Shown one piece after another: positions 53,801 to 62,813 of a stretch of 64,000 bases of DNA. The translations under genes were made by a program, and so were the position numbers. Under the pieces are notes generated by a model. It was not told the origin of the DNA, did not search any database, and worked only from the letters and a program-made list of their open reading frames with translations. The stretch lies in contig EQ973338.1 in the NCBI GenBank assembly GCA_000158655.1, positions 684,800 to 748,799 on the forward strand, in the 5' to 3' direction. Every line of letters begins with the position of its first letter. Positions within the stretch are counted from its first letter, which is position 1. Source of the DNA: [Clostridium] methylpentosum DSM 5476. Its GTDB lineage: Bacteria > Bacillota > Clostridia > Oscillospirales > Ruminococcaceae.

Positions 53801-56270
53801 AGGAGAGGCGGGCGCCGATGACGTTTTCCCCGCTGTTCATCAGGCTTGTGATGTCGTAGGTGGAATAGGTGATGGTATCGTCGTACTGGGTAAAGCCCGG
53901 GTTGAACCAGTCCTCCCCGACTCGTACCCCGTTGACCGACATTTCATATACGCCGCGAGCAGTGACGTAAAGGCGAGCCGTGGAAATCTCTCTTTTTGCG
54001 GTGATCTCTCTGCGGAGCATCTGAATGGTGCCGTAGCTCGGGTCTGCGAGCGCCTTCACTTCGGCGGAATCGCTTCCCACCCGGATGATGCCGCCGTCGA
54101 CCGAAACCCCTTCGGTTCCCTCAAAAATGGAATAGGTCGCGCCGGATGTTTTGCTCAGAAGCATGGATTTGGCGGTGTCGCGGGTGCGGATGGTGTAATC
54201 CCCGATCACTGCCCGCTGCCCCGCTTCGGTAAGAAAGCCGATCTGGTTGAGATAGGTGCACATCGGATCGTCGCCGGTTCTCCCAGTGGGGTTGGCAACG
54301 ATCTGTCCAAAGCTGCGGCCGCCCACGCTGATGCTCAGGCCATAGCCGAACGCGGTGACGCTGAACGGGATCGGGTTGTACATCGTCTCTTGGGTCAGGC
54401 CGATGTCATTCAGGTCAAAGGATCCAAGCAGGGTGGTTGCATCCGGGTTGTTGTAGTCGCCGGAACAAAAGCCCTTGCGGTAGACGTTGAGCTTTGCGGG
54501 CGCTCCGTTGAGCAGCCCAGAGGCGTCGAGCTCCACTTTGAGGTAGCTCTCCCCCTCCACCCGGTAGTTGTTTTTGGTTTTGTCGGTCAGGCGGAAGTCA
54601 TTGCCGCAGAACAGAGCCGCTGCCTTGGTGCTGCCCTGCTCGAGCTGCATGGTGTAGGACGCCTCAAAGACCGGGACTTTGCCCGCCTCAAAGGTGACCT
54701 CGGGGGCTCCGATCCACTGCGCGCCGCTCCAGCCGACTGTCTCTTCCTTTTCATTCTGGAAAAACAGCGCGTTTTCCACCCGCAGGCGGCCATCTTCGGT
54801 GATGGTGCCGGAGGGGAAACCGGGATTAGAGGGGTCGGAAAAATCGTCCTCAAACAGGACGGCGCCGTCTTTGGCGGTCACCTTGATGTTGTCGACGATG
54901 CCGATTTCGTCATCTCCGCCCGCGCGGTTCTGCCGGAAGCCGATTTTACCGAGCTCAAACGGCTCGACTGTCACAGTGCTGACCTGCTTCATCTCCTCAC
55001 CGGGCAGCCCCATGTAGGTGTTGATCACGCCATTGTCCACCTCAATCTTTACGTGGCAGGGGGTGCCGAGGATGGGCCCGTTGTCCCCAAAAACCGCATT
55101 CAGGTCATTGGCGTTGAGCTCTGATACCCCGCCGCCTGTCCAGCGATGGGGGCGAAGCCTGCCCTGCGCCCCGTATTTGGCGTTGAGCTGCCACATAAAG
55201 AAATTGTTGGAATCCTGCGCCCCGAAGACGATACCGAGCGCGTCGTTGACAACTTCCGCATCCATCTCAAGGGTAAACGCAGTGATTTTGCCGGTTGTGT
55301 CTGCATTTTGGAACACGAGGCGGGAATTGTTCATCTTGAGTTTTCCGTCTTCGATCCTACCGCCGCTGAAATTCACAACCGACGGGTCGTTGAAATCGTC
55401 TTCAAACACCAGATTGCCGTCCTTGTCTCTCACCGAGATGCTGTCGACGTCCGCCGCCTCGTTGTCAAACTGACGGAAACCGAGTCGGCCCAGCTTGAGG
55501 GTGCCGACCGAGACCGGGTCGCCGATCTGGGTGCCGTCGATCAAGGTGGTCAGCACTCCATTGTTCGCCTTGACTGTCATGTGCATCTCGCGGCCGATGA
55601 TGTTGTCGATGCCCAGCGCATCCTTGATGCTCGGGCGGGGATAGTTTTGATTGAGCCCGCCGCCAGTCCAGCGGTGGGGATTGATCGCCACGTCGCCCGC
55701 ATGGACCTGCCACATCAGGAAGGTGCCGCTATCCTGCACGCCGAGCAGCAGGCCGAGGCAGCCGCTGTGGATGACAAAGTCAACATCCACAGTGAACTCG
55801 GTCAAATCTTCGACTGGTACCGGCTCCGGCTCGATCAGGCGGTCGGCCATCAGGCCGGTGGTGAAAAACGCCGTCTCTGAGGTGCGAGCAGCTCCGGTTT
55901 GGTCGTACACAGTGACAGACCAGCTGTAGTCAGTCTCCGCTTCGAGGGTCTCCCCTTCATAGGCGATGTATTGGGAGACTTCCCCCTCGGTTTTGCCGCT
56001 GTCCCACACAGTGCGCCCGGATTGTTTCTCTTTGACAACGAGATGGTATCCCGTCTGTTTTTGTCCAACCACATTGGATTCCATTCTCCAGCCAAATGAG
56101 GGAGTCTCAACGTCGAGTCCCTGCGGATTGGTTCGGTTATTGGTGGTCAGGTCGAGGATCTGAAAGGCCGCTTCCAGTGTTTCTGCCGCAGCTGACACTG
56201 TCCCCAGCGTCAGCGAGGCAAGCAGGAACACCGCTAGCAGCGCTGCAATGCCCTTTTGTATTCTTCTCAT
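50832..56270 (-). CDS. Surface alpha-L-rhamnosidase, GH78, with three jelly-roll inserts
   Basis: A 1812-residue secreted enzyme. Residues 1-28 are a signal peptide; 38-140 a fibronectin-like N-domain; then jelly-roll units at about 158-290 (FLMWQVHAG), 330-475 (FFMWQLNAK) and a more divergent one at 535-700. The rhamnosidase N-domain follows (about 745-915, NPGFTQYDD). The catalytic domain carries PTDCPQRDERMGWTGD (acid Glu1106) and TSIWERWNGY (base Glu1380). After a beta-domain come three or four FIVAR repeats (LRFKADKSIL) and the tail SPATGE, hydrophobic stretch, RRRNR, the closest here to an (S/N)PxTG sortase signal. AAGGGG lies 6 nt before ATG. No promoter is evident in the 140 nt upstream, so it may be cotranscribed with the next GH78 gene. 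Confidence 0.92.
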   Translation of the reverse strand: MRRIQKGIAALLAVFLLASLTLGTVSAAAETLEAAFQILDLTTNNRTNPQGLDVETPSFGWRMESNVVGQKQTGYHLVVKEKQSGRTVWDSGKTEGEVSQYIAYEGETLEAETDYSWSVTVYDQTGAARTSETAFFTTGLMADRLIEPEPVPVEDLTEFTVDVDFVIHSGCLGLLLGVQDSGTFLMWQVHAGDVAINPHRWTGGGLNQNYPRPSIKDALGIDNIIGREMHMTVKANNGVLTTLIDGTQIGDPVSVGTLKLGRLGFRQFDNEAADVDSISVRDKDGNLVFEDDFNDPSVVNFSGGRIEDGKLKMNNSRLVFQNADTTGKITAFTLEMDAEVVNDALGIVFGAQDSNNFFMWQLNAKYGAQGRLRPHRWTGGGVSELNANDLNAVFGDNGPILGTPCHVKIEVDNGVINTYMGLPGEEMKQVSTVTVEPFELGKIGFRQNRAGGDDEIGIVDNIKVTAKDGAVLFEDDFSDPSNPGFPSGTITEDGRLRVENALFFQNEKEETVGWSGAQWIGAPEVTFEAGKVPVFEASYTMQLEQGSTKAAALFCGNDFRLTDKTKNNYRVEGESYLKVELDASGLLNGAPAKLNVYRKGFCSGDYNNPDATTLLGSFDLNDIGLTQETMYNPIPFSVTAFGYGLSISVGGRSFGQIVANPTGRTGDDPMCTYLNQIGFLTEAGQRAVIGDYTIRTRDTAKSMLLSKTSGATYSIFEGTEGVSVDGGIIRVGSDSAEVKALADPSYGTIQMLRREITAKREISTARLYVTARGVYEMSVNGVRVGEDWFNPGFTQYDDTITYSTYDITSLMNSGENVIGARLSSGWWCDQMTFDINRYNYWGNKPSLLAKIVLTYDDGSQDIVVTDPSWTYNNSDSPIIYSGFFNGETYDARREAGIEGWDTPGYTGANWKQASVITPLPENANPHIIARYDDPVRIAETLSAKFDKEVDPGVYVYDMGTNMAGVPEIKLPEGKSGQKITIRYSEMYYPELDPSNPFYYGEMGGKLLTENYRGALSTDTYIMKGTPGGETYRPSFTFHGYRYIEISGFDEPIPAENIKGIVLSSVQEITADYESSNPLTNQLHLNIRRSLLGNHISIPTDCPQRDERMGWTGDAQVFSRTATYYGSMNTLYEGWENTIRDAQTESGCIPQTAPNLGWAAGVEVAWPAAIIIPTWEVYKQYGNTRLIEDNLAAMKAFLDSIDNDRMSPDSYLTRGTALTEHLALIGTDSPLCSNVLYAYMLGLFSKMAEAVGETELAQTYGDLEVKVKEDWNRVFIDAASGKTQNSGGGIQDTQASYALAIEYGVISDANRDKAVQYLVDACARGYNNVPYTITTGFIGTAPLLPALTRSGRIDDAYKMFEQTEFASWLYPVTQGATSIWERWNGYTIENGFSGLNYMNSFNHYAAGAVGAWMINDHVGITSDEEHPGFQQFVLQPTPGGDFTFVNGGYKSIYGQIESNWTASQGELTSYEAVVPANAQATLYLPVDESTLEGFQEVQGVRYLGMEEHNGRQTAKFSLVAGGYDFALTDGKLTVSVQDGYVTDSEPEPTDTDKTILNQVIAYAEAAQADASFADVIADVQASFIQTLNEAQKVQKNADASQQEIDAAWIALMGEIHKLGFVKGDATMLQTLYDYAAGLDMSLYADNQAKADFPAALAAAKSVLDDKDNMLAGEIDAAVDQLVSVLEQLRFKADKSILESLLEQAGRLDTSLYTAESVQRLNSAVQAGQAVFADGSAEQMDADRAAELIRSALDSLEAKSSETTTAEPSAPAQGDAQQTTANQSPATGEALPISAAAVLMLSAGVFVAMRRRNR

Positions 56271-56333
56271 TTGGTACCCCTTTTCTAAATTTGGCGCTCG
56301 GTTGTCCGAGATCGCCCTTCTAAGCGGTTTCCC

Positions 56334-56369
56334 GACGGCGGAAAGGCTTTCCCCCCGTTTTCCGCCGTC
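56334..56369. terminator. Hairpin between the two GH78 genes
   Basis: GACGGCGGAAA pairs with TTTCCGCCGTC. It lacks a T tract, so it may be a processing or stabilising hairpin rather than a full terminator. Confidence 0.45.
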
Positions 56370-56410
56370 CGGACCGCAACTTGTGTCCTACTCGTTTGAT
56401 CTTTCACCGC

Positions 56411-59400
56411 TTAGCGGCGCTTGCGCTGTTTGAGGCAGAAAACACCGGCCAGGAGCAACAGGACGGCTGCCGCCGGGGTGGTTTCGCCTGTTCGAGGCGA
56501 ACTGCTTCCACTTTGCACAGCAGCATCGCCTGTCACAGCCGCTGTTGCGACTGTCAGGACATCAATTTCTCTGTGGAGGTTGTCCGCCGCCCGGTCAATG
56601 GCCGGCTGATCCTCTTGTGTCAGCCCGATATCTGCGGCGAGCTGTTCCGCCTCTGCCTTTGCGGCGTGAAATGCCTCAAGCGACTCGGTCGAATACAGAG
56701 TCAGGTCAACGGCATTTGCCCGGTCAAGCGCCCGGTTGAGCAGCGTCTTGTCTGCTTTGAGCCGCAGCGCGAGCATCGCATCGAGCAGCTGCCCTGCCGC
56801 TGTGTCAACCTCGTTTTGGAGCGCATCGCCGTCCGCAAGAACCGCCTGCGCCGCAGAGAGCCGATCGAGAAACGCCGCCTGTCCCGCTTCGACATAACAG
56901 GTCAGATCAAACGCTCCTGCCTGGGTGACAAGCAGTTCGAGCTGTGCCCGGTCCCCTTTTTGGAAGCCGAGTTTATGGATTTCTCGCATGAGGTTCATCC
57001 AGGCGTTGTCAATCTGCGCCTGTGTCGCATCTGCGCTGCCCTCTATTTCACGCGCCTCTGCGAGGGCGGCATCAAACGAGGCGCGCACGCTGTCGATGAC
57101 GTTCGCGTACTCTTCCCCCTGTTTGGCTTGGTCCGCATAGGCGAGCACTGCACGGAGGATGGATTTGTCGGTGTCAACCGGCTCTGATGAAGAGACGTTG
57201 TAAATTCCGAGCTCTGCGAGCTGGAGGTAATAGCTTCCCTCTCCGCTCGGCATGCCGCTGACCTTGGAGACGTGCAGCCGGACGTAGCGTGCGTTACAGT
57301 TCTGCTCCCAGCTGAGCACAGCCGGTTTGCGCAGTGGAGCCTGGTAATCCTCCCATCTGCCGAGTTCGGTGTATTCGGTCTCGCCGTCGCGGCGCACCTG
57401 AATGTCAAAACTCGTCGGGAAGGACGCGGTCTCCCCCTGTGCAGTCAGCAGGTCGGTGCGGGGGTAGAGCTGGATGCGATTGAAGTCTTTGTTTTCCCCG
57501 AGGTCGAGCTCAATCCAGTAGTCCACGTCTGGCGTGGAGGTGTAGTGGCTGGTAAAGCCGAGGCTGCCGGGCTCGCTTGTCAGGATGCCGTCCACGAGGT
57601 GGGGCAACGCCCAGTCGGAGACCGCCCACTCGGCGTTGCTCGACAGCTCGCAGCCCTGTGCAAGGCTGTCTCGCCCGATCCAGCGGTAGTTTGCGGTGAT
57701 CCTCATATCCCCTTGCGGGACGACAGTGAGCGTCTTGTCAGTGGACGAAACATCCCCTGTCCAGCTCGAAAACGCGTAGTCCACGTCGTTGTAGGGAACC
57801 GCTTCGAGGGTCAGCGCTTCGCCGACAGGCAGCTTGACGGTTTTGCCCATCGGCTGCGGGTCGCCGCCGTTGACACGGACCAGGCCGGCCACGCCGCCCG
57901 CTGCGTCGGAGAGGGTAACGTAGCAGTACTGGGTGACTGTGGTTGCAAAGCGGTAGGAGCCCGCAGCCGCTTCAAAGGTCGCTCTGCCGTTCGCTGTGCC
58001 GGTGTAAACCAGCCCGTCGTCCTGCTGGGTCAGCTCCTCCACAGCTTTTCCGTTGACAGTCAGTTCCCTGCCCTCCTCCACTGGGACGGAAATAGTCGCC
58101 GTGGTGTTGGCGGGAACTTCTGCCTCATAGAAAAAGCTGCCGTTGTCATACCGCCAATTGCTCTGGATCATCCCATAGGGGGAATCAAACGAGCAGTTGA
58201 CAAAACCGAGCACCTGGTCGGGCATCGGCTTGAGGGTGAAATGCTGGAAGCCAGGGGTGTCGAACTCGTAGAGAATGCCCGCGGCATAGCCGTACATCCA
58301 CTCGGCAACCGCGCCGTAGGCGTAGTGGTTGAAGGAGTTCATCCCGTTGTCTCCAAAGCCGGACTCCTTGGTGTAGGAATTCCAGCGCTCCCAGATCGTC
58401 GTCGCCCCCTGATCCACCGAGTAGAGCCAGGAGGGATTGCCGCGCTGGAGCAGCAGCTGGTAAGCGACGTCGGATGCGCCGATATCGCTGAGCGTCTGCA
58501 TGATCACCGAGGTGCCGAGGAAGCCGGTCTGGAGCTTGTCCCCATTGCGGGCAATGTTGTCCAGCAGCATCTGCTTGACTGTTTCCCTCGATTGTTCATC
58601 CGGCAGCAGGTCCATCTTGAGCGCCATCAGGCAGGCGGTCTGCTTGTCAATTTTGAGGCTGCCGTCGGAATTGACATACTGCTGCTGGAAGTATTCCTTT
58701 TCGGTTTCATACACCTGCCGGTATTTTTCCACATCCTCCGGCCGATTCATGACCTGGGCCATTTCGGCCATCATCTGGGCGTCCCAGGCGTAATAGGCGA
58801 CGCCGAGCAGCCCCTTGAGTTGATCGTCGTTGCTTTCGTAGGCGAGCCAGTCGCCGTAGGCGGTGCCGCCGCCTTTTTTATTGGTCGATCCAAGAAAATC
58901 GTCGATGTACCGCTGCATCGAGGCGTAGTTGTCCTCGATAATCCCCTTGTCCCCATACATTTTGTAGACGTTGTACGGGACGATAATGCCCGCGTCCGCC
59001 CAGCCGAGCTGGCCCATGTAGCCGCCGCCCGGCGCAGTGTCGGGATAGGCGCCGTTGCTCCCCTGGCAGTCGCGCATATCCTGCATCCATTTTTCCAGAA
59101 ACCCTTTGGAATCGGCGTTGTAGCACGCGGCAGTGGAGAACACCTGGGTGTCCGCCGTCCAGCCCTCTCGCTCGTCGCGCTGCGGGCAGTCGGTCGGCAC
59201 ACTGAGATAGTTGCTGTACTGACCCCACAGGGCGTTGCTAAAGAGCTGGTTGACATCCTGGTTGGAGGTCTCAAAGCTCCCGGTGTCCCGCTGCACCGAA
59301 GTGACCACAAGACCTTTGACCCGGTGGATCGTCACCGGCTGGGTCGCGCTCACCTCAACATAGCGGAAGCCGTAAAAGGTGTAGGAGGAGTGGTAGCGCT

Positions 59401-61936
59401 CCACCCCGTTCCCGCTCATAACATAGACGCCCTTTGCAGAAGCAGTGCGGAGGTTTTCGGTGTAGATGCTGCCCTCCGGTCCGTCATTGCCGCGGGATTT
59501 GAGGCCGTCGTTGTCGTTGAGCATCTCCGCGTGGCGCATTGTGACGGTCGTCCCCGCCGCGCCTTCGAGCTCGAGCTCCTCCCAACCCGCGAAGTTCTGT
59601 CCCAGATCAAACACCGCTTTTTCGTCCGGCTGGAGCACAAACGCCTCGCCGTCCTGATAGCGGCCGGTGACGTTGATCTTTCCGTACTGGCTGTCGGTGG
59701 CACCGGTTGCGCCGTTGTACACAGTCACCGACTTGGTGCTGCGTTCCAGGTCATCCCGCACCCGGACGGCCGGGCCCTGCTGCGCGCTGATGACACCCCG
59801 AAACTCGGTGTGCAGTTCGGCGTAGGTCCAGCCCGAGTCGTCGTAGTCGCTCTCGCGGTAGGAGGTGTCGCACCGCGCGTCGTAGACCTCGCCCTGATAG
59901 ATATCCGCCTTGATCACCGGGCCGGTCAGAGTGGTTTTCCAGTCCCGGTCGGTCCCGATGACCTGGGAGCTCCCGTCGGCATAGGTGAGCAGCAGCTGGG
60001 CGCGGAACGCGCTGGTCTTGCCGGTGTTCCACGCGACGGCGTCGCTCCACCAGCCCGAGGTGACGGTGGCGGAAATCGCATTCGCAGCATTTTGCTTGAT
60101 CATGGGAGTGACGTCGTAGGAATAGTAAGAAGCGCGCTGGTTGGGCGAGGTGAATCCAGGCTTGAGCTCATCGTAGACAACCCTGCCGTCTGGCTGCGGC
60201 TGTCCGACCCGCTCGCCGTTGAGAAACGCCTCGTACACGCCGCGCCCGGTGGTGTACAGCCGGGCGGAAACGACCTCCTGGCGGGGAATGAATTCCCTGC
60301 GGAAGGTCGGCACCCCGATGGGCGGGAGGAGGATGTCGATCCCCTTGACGACAAACGCCCCGTTTTCAATGGTTCCCGCGAGGAACGGGTTGTCGTTCTC
60401 GTCGTCAAAGGTGTAGCTGTAGAGAACTTCGCCCTCGGAATTGTCTGTGTAATCGGTGAGGGCGAAGTTGTCCACCCGGCCCTCCTCGTTGGCGCTCGAA
60501 CGGAATCCCAGGTAGCCGGTTTGGACCGGGATGCCAGTTGTACCCTGGTCACTCCTCTCCCCAATCGCAAAGGTGTCAACCAAGGTCCCGTTGAGATAGG
60601 TCTTGATTTCATCCTGCGTGACGTCGAGTTTCAGATGAACAGGGGTGCTTTGGAAGGCCTCCACCCCGCCAACTGCAGCGGTGACGTTCCGGGTGTGACC
60701 ACCATAGGTCGCGTAAGCGCCCCCTTTCCAGGTGTGCGGTTTGAGCAGCACACTCCCCTTGCGGTCCGCTGTGTTGAGCTGCCACATGTAGAAATTGGAC
60801 GGGTCAGCTGCGTTGAAGAGGATGCTCACCGCATCCTGCTGACAGGTGACATCCGCCTCCACAACGTAGTGGACATCTTGAACGTCCGGGGATTGCTGCG
60901 ACGGCTCGAGACCGGTGATGTCGCTGCTCCCCGTCCAGTTAGTGTAAAACCGTCCGTCTTTGATTTCGCCCGCGTCAAAGGGATTTTTGCCGTCGTCAAA
61001 GTTGTAGGCGGCGGTGACAAGCCCGCCCTCATCTGCGGCGTAATCAGTGATAACCAGGTTGTCGAGATACCCCGCTTCCTTGCCGCTGTCGGTGCTGCGG
61101 AAACCAACTCTGCCGCGCTGTGTGCCAAAGCCCAGCCCGTTGAGACTGGAGGAAGGAGTGGTGTCGATATGACGTCCGTTGAGATAGGTTTTGACCTCCT
61201 GTCCAGCCACTTCGATGCGCAGGTGCTGCTGTCCCAGCGCGCCCTGGTCCGCAGAGGCGGTCACATTCACATCCTTGACAACCCCGTAGCCCCCGTTCTT
61301 TTTGGTGTGAGGGCGGAAATGCAGTTCATCCCCGCTGACCGAGAACTGCCACATCAAATAGTTGCTTTTGTCCTGCGCCTCAAAGACGACGGCAATGCCG
61401 CCCGTCTCCACCTGGAAATCCAGGTCAATAGCGTAGTTGAGGGGCAAAACCTCTTCCGGCGGTTCGGTGGAGGTCCCCACCTGGATCCACTGGGAGCGGT
61501 TCCACCCCTCCATTCCCAGCAGACCGGTTTCAAACTGTGCGATGTCCGAGGAAACCACGTCCCCGTCCTTGTTCCACACCGTGACGCCCCAGTAATAAAC
61601 AGTGGACGGGTCAAGCGGGGGGCCTTGATACTGAATCCCCACCGAGCGGCTGTCCAACTGCCTGTCAGAATCCCAGACGACATCGGTCAGCTCGGAATCC
61701 GTTGCCACAACAACTCGGTAAGCAGTCTGTTTCTGTCCCAGCTCTGACGACTTCATCTGCCAGCTGAAGGTCGGCGCGGTGTCGTCAATCCCAATGGGAT
61801 TTGTCTGGTCCTCTGTCCTTAAATTGAGTATAGCGGTTGCATCTCCTTGTGCCGCCAGGGCATTCCACGACGACGCCATTGAGGCTGTCATCGCAAAAGA
61901 GAGCAACAGGGCAAGCATTCTCCTTGCACCTTTCAA
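56411..61936 (-). CDS. Surface alpha-L-rhamnosidase, GH78, with F5/8C and FIVAR domains
   Basis: A 1841-residue secreted enzyme. TTG at 61936 is taken as the start because GGAGGG lies 6 nt upstream; the next ATG is six codons in, too far from it. Residues 1-29 are a signal peptide; 38-138 a fibronectin-like N-domain; two jelly-roll units at about 167-300 (YLMWQFSV) and 355-500 (FYMWQLNT); then the rhamnosidase N-domain (about 545-715). The catalytic part has PTDCPQRDEREGWTAD (acid near Glu922) and TTIWERWNSY. An InlB-like repeat, one F5/8C domain (about 1410-1545) and FIVAR repeats (LRLKADKTLL) follow. The tail is SPRTGE, a hydrophobic stretch and KQRKRR. It is probably first in a two-gene operon with the preceding GH78 gene. 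Confidence 0.92.
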   Translation of the reverse strand: MKGARRMLALLLSFAMTASMASSWNALAAQGDATAILNLRTEDQTNPIGIDDTAPTFSWQMKSSELGQKQTAYRVVVATDSELTDVVWDSDRQLDSRSVGIQYQGPPLDPSTVYYWGVTVWNKDGDVVSSDIAQFETGLLGMEGWNRSQWIQVGTSTEPPEEVLPLNYAIDLDFQVETGGIAVVFEAQDKSNYLMWQFSVSGDELHFRPHTKKNGGYGVVKDVNVTASADQGALGQQHLRIEVAGQEVKTYLNGRHIDTTPSSSLNGLGFGTQRGRVGFRSTDSGKEAGYLDNLVITDYAADEGGLVTAAYNFDDGKNPFDAGEIKDGRFYTNWTGSSDITGLEPSQQSPDVQDVHYVVEADVTCQQDAVSILFNAADPSNFYMWQLNTADRKGSVLLKPHTWKGGAYATYGGHTRNVTAAVGGVEAFQSTPVHLKLDVTQDEIKTYLNGTLVDTFAIGERSDQGTTGIPVQTGYLGFRSSANEEGRVDNFALTDYTDNSEGEVLYSYTFDDENDNPFLAGTIENGAFVVKGIDILLPPIGVPTFRREFIPRQEVVSARLYTTGRGVYEAFLNGERVGQPQPDGRVVYDELKPGFTSPNQRASYYSYDVTPMIKQNAANAISATVTSGWWSDAVAWNTGKTSAFRAQLLLTYADGSSQVIGTDRDWKTTLTGPVIKADIYQGEVYDARCDTSYRESDYDDSGWTYAELHTEFRGVISAQQGPAVRVRDDLERSTKSVTVYNGATGATDSQYGKINVTGRYQDGEAFVLQPDEKAVFDLGQNFAGWEELELEGAAGTTVTMRHAEMLNDNDGLKSRGNDGPEGSIYTENLRTASAKGVYVMSGNGVERYHSSYTFYGFRYVEVSATQPVTIHRVKGLVVTSVQRDTGSFETSNQDVNQLFSNALWGQYSNYLSVPTDCPQRDEREGWTADTQVFSTAACYNADSKGFLEKWMQDMRDCQGSNGAYPDTAPGGGYMGQLGWADAGIIVPYNVYKMYGDKGIIEDNYASMQRYIDDFLGSTNKKGGGTAYGDWLAYESNDDQLKGLLGVAYYAWDAQMMAEMAQVMNRPEDVEKYRQVYETEKEYFQQQYVNSDGSLKIDKQTACLMALKMDLLPDEQSRETVKQMLLDNIARNGDKLQTGFLGTSVIMQTLSDIGASDVAYQLLLQRGNPSWLYSVDQGATTIWERWNSYTKESGFGDNGMNSFNHYAYGAVAEWMYGYAAGILYEFDTPGFQHFTLKPMPDQVLGFVNCSFDSPYGMIQSNWRYDNGSFFYEAEVPANTTATISVPVEEGRELTVNGKAVEELTQQDDGLVYTGTANGRATFEAAAGSYRFATTVTQYCYVTLSDAAGGVAGLVRVNGGDPQPMGKTVKLPVGEALTLEAVPYNDVDYAFSSWTGDVSSTDKTLTVVPQGDMRITANYRWIGRDSLAQGCELSSNAEWAVSDWALPHLVDGILTSEPGSLGFTSHYTSTPDVDYWIELDLGENKDFNRIQLYPRTDLLTAQGETASFPTSFDIQVRRDGETEYTELGRWEDYQAPLRKPAVLSWEQNCNARYVRLHVSKVSGMPSGEGSYYLQLAELGIYNVSSSEPVDTDKSILRAVLAYADQAKQGEEYANVIDSVRASFDAALAEAREIEGSADATQAQIDNAWMNLMREIHKLGFQKGDRAQLELLVTQAGAFDLTCYVEAGQAAFLDRLSAAQAVLADGDALQNEVDTAAGQLLDAMLALRLKADKTLLNRALDRANAVDLTLYSTESLEAFHAAKAEAEQLAADIGLTQEDQPAIDRAADNLHREIDVLTVATAAVTGDAAVQSGSSSPRTGETTPAAAVLLLLAGVFCLKQRKRR

Positions 61937-62030
61937 TTTCTTCCCTCCTCATGAGTTCTACTCTTCTTCCCCGCAATCCGGATCATCACTGCCCCCCTCC
62001 TTTCCAATTCAGCAACCGGATTACACCTCT

Positions 62031-62059
62031 ATTATACAAATCACGAACAAATTAATCAA
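62031..62059 (-). promoter_or_regulatory. Promoter of the 1841-residue rhamnosidase
   Basis: TTGATT (62059-62054), 17 nt, TATAAT (62036-62031) on the minus strand, about 95 nt before the start codon. Confidence 0.65.
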
Positions 62060-62534
62060 CTTCTTTTTCCGTTTTTATACATTTCGATGACACAATGCAT
62101 TGTTGAAAATGGATTGGATAGGAGATTCTGAGGTCGGTCTACTTCGATTTGAACTTCCGATTCTCTTGCTTCTGGATCAACCGGTAAGTCCCTAGTCTGT
62201 TTTCCATCTAAAAAAGCAGATTTCTCCCGCCAGACAAGCGTAATGCGGCCTCAATCCTCTTGTTTTGTCAGTCTTTAGACACCGCGCCACATTGTGTGAT
62301 ACGCACAGTCTCAGGACAGTTTTGCAATGCCTGCATCTCTGCTCTGGATAGGGTTTTCCTCCATTTGCCCCGACTCGCTTCACCTCGCACGCTTTTTAAT
62401 ACGATTGAAACCCCCTTTCTGGTGCGCTTTCGCGGGATAAAATCTCCGATTCTAGCGATGGCAGAGAGAAAAAACGAAAGGCTTCCCAAAGAAAAGGAGA
62501 AGGTAACAAAGCAAAAGCATCTGATCTAGCGATT

Positions 62535-62715
62535 TAAATTCATATCTGTATTTATGATAAGTAAAGGTAATCCGTTTACGGGTTCCCTTAGGTGTGATGT
62601 TCTGATTTTATTCGATGTCCCTCGAGGGGCGGAGCTGGTAACTTATCCTTTCCGGGCCTGTGGACATCGTCCGTTCACAGGTGGTGCTGGTTCTTTTCAT
62701 TCAAGATGATTCACA
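62535..62715. repeat. Structured intergenic repeat, copy B
   Basis: Partner of 17170-17345. The hairpin CATCGTCCG (62665-62673), TTCA, CAGGTGGTG (62678-62686) keeps the same loop and pairs at eight of nine positions, using G-U pairs, although its sequence differs from copy A. The region between 62100 and 62800 holds no recognised protein gene. Confidence 0.5.
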
Positions 62716-62813
62716 GGTAAAGCGCCCCGAACGCCTGAGAGGAATGCAGTGATTGTCTGGAGAACACGCAGAAGCTCCAAAATGCCGTTTTTCCATTCTT
62801 TTGAAAATAAGTG

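Noticed and set aside
62260-62529. An 89-codon open frame upstream of the tRNA gene
   Set aside because: It runs towards the structured repeat and has no ribosome site or recognised motif.
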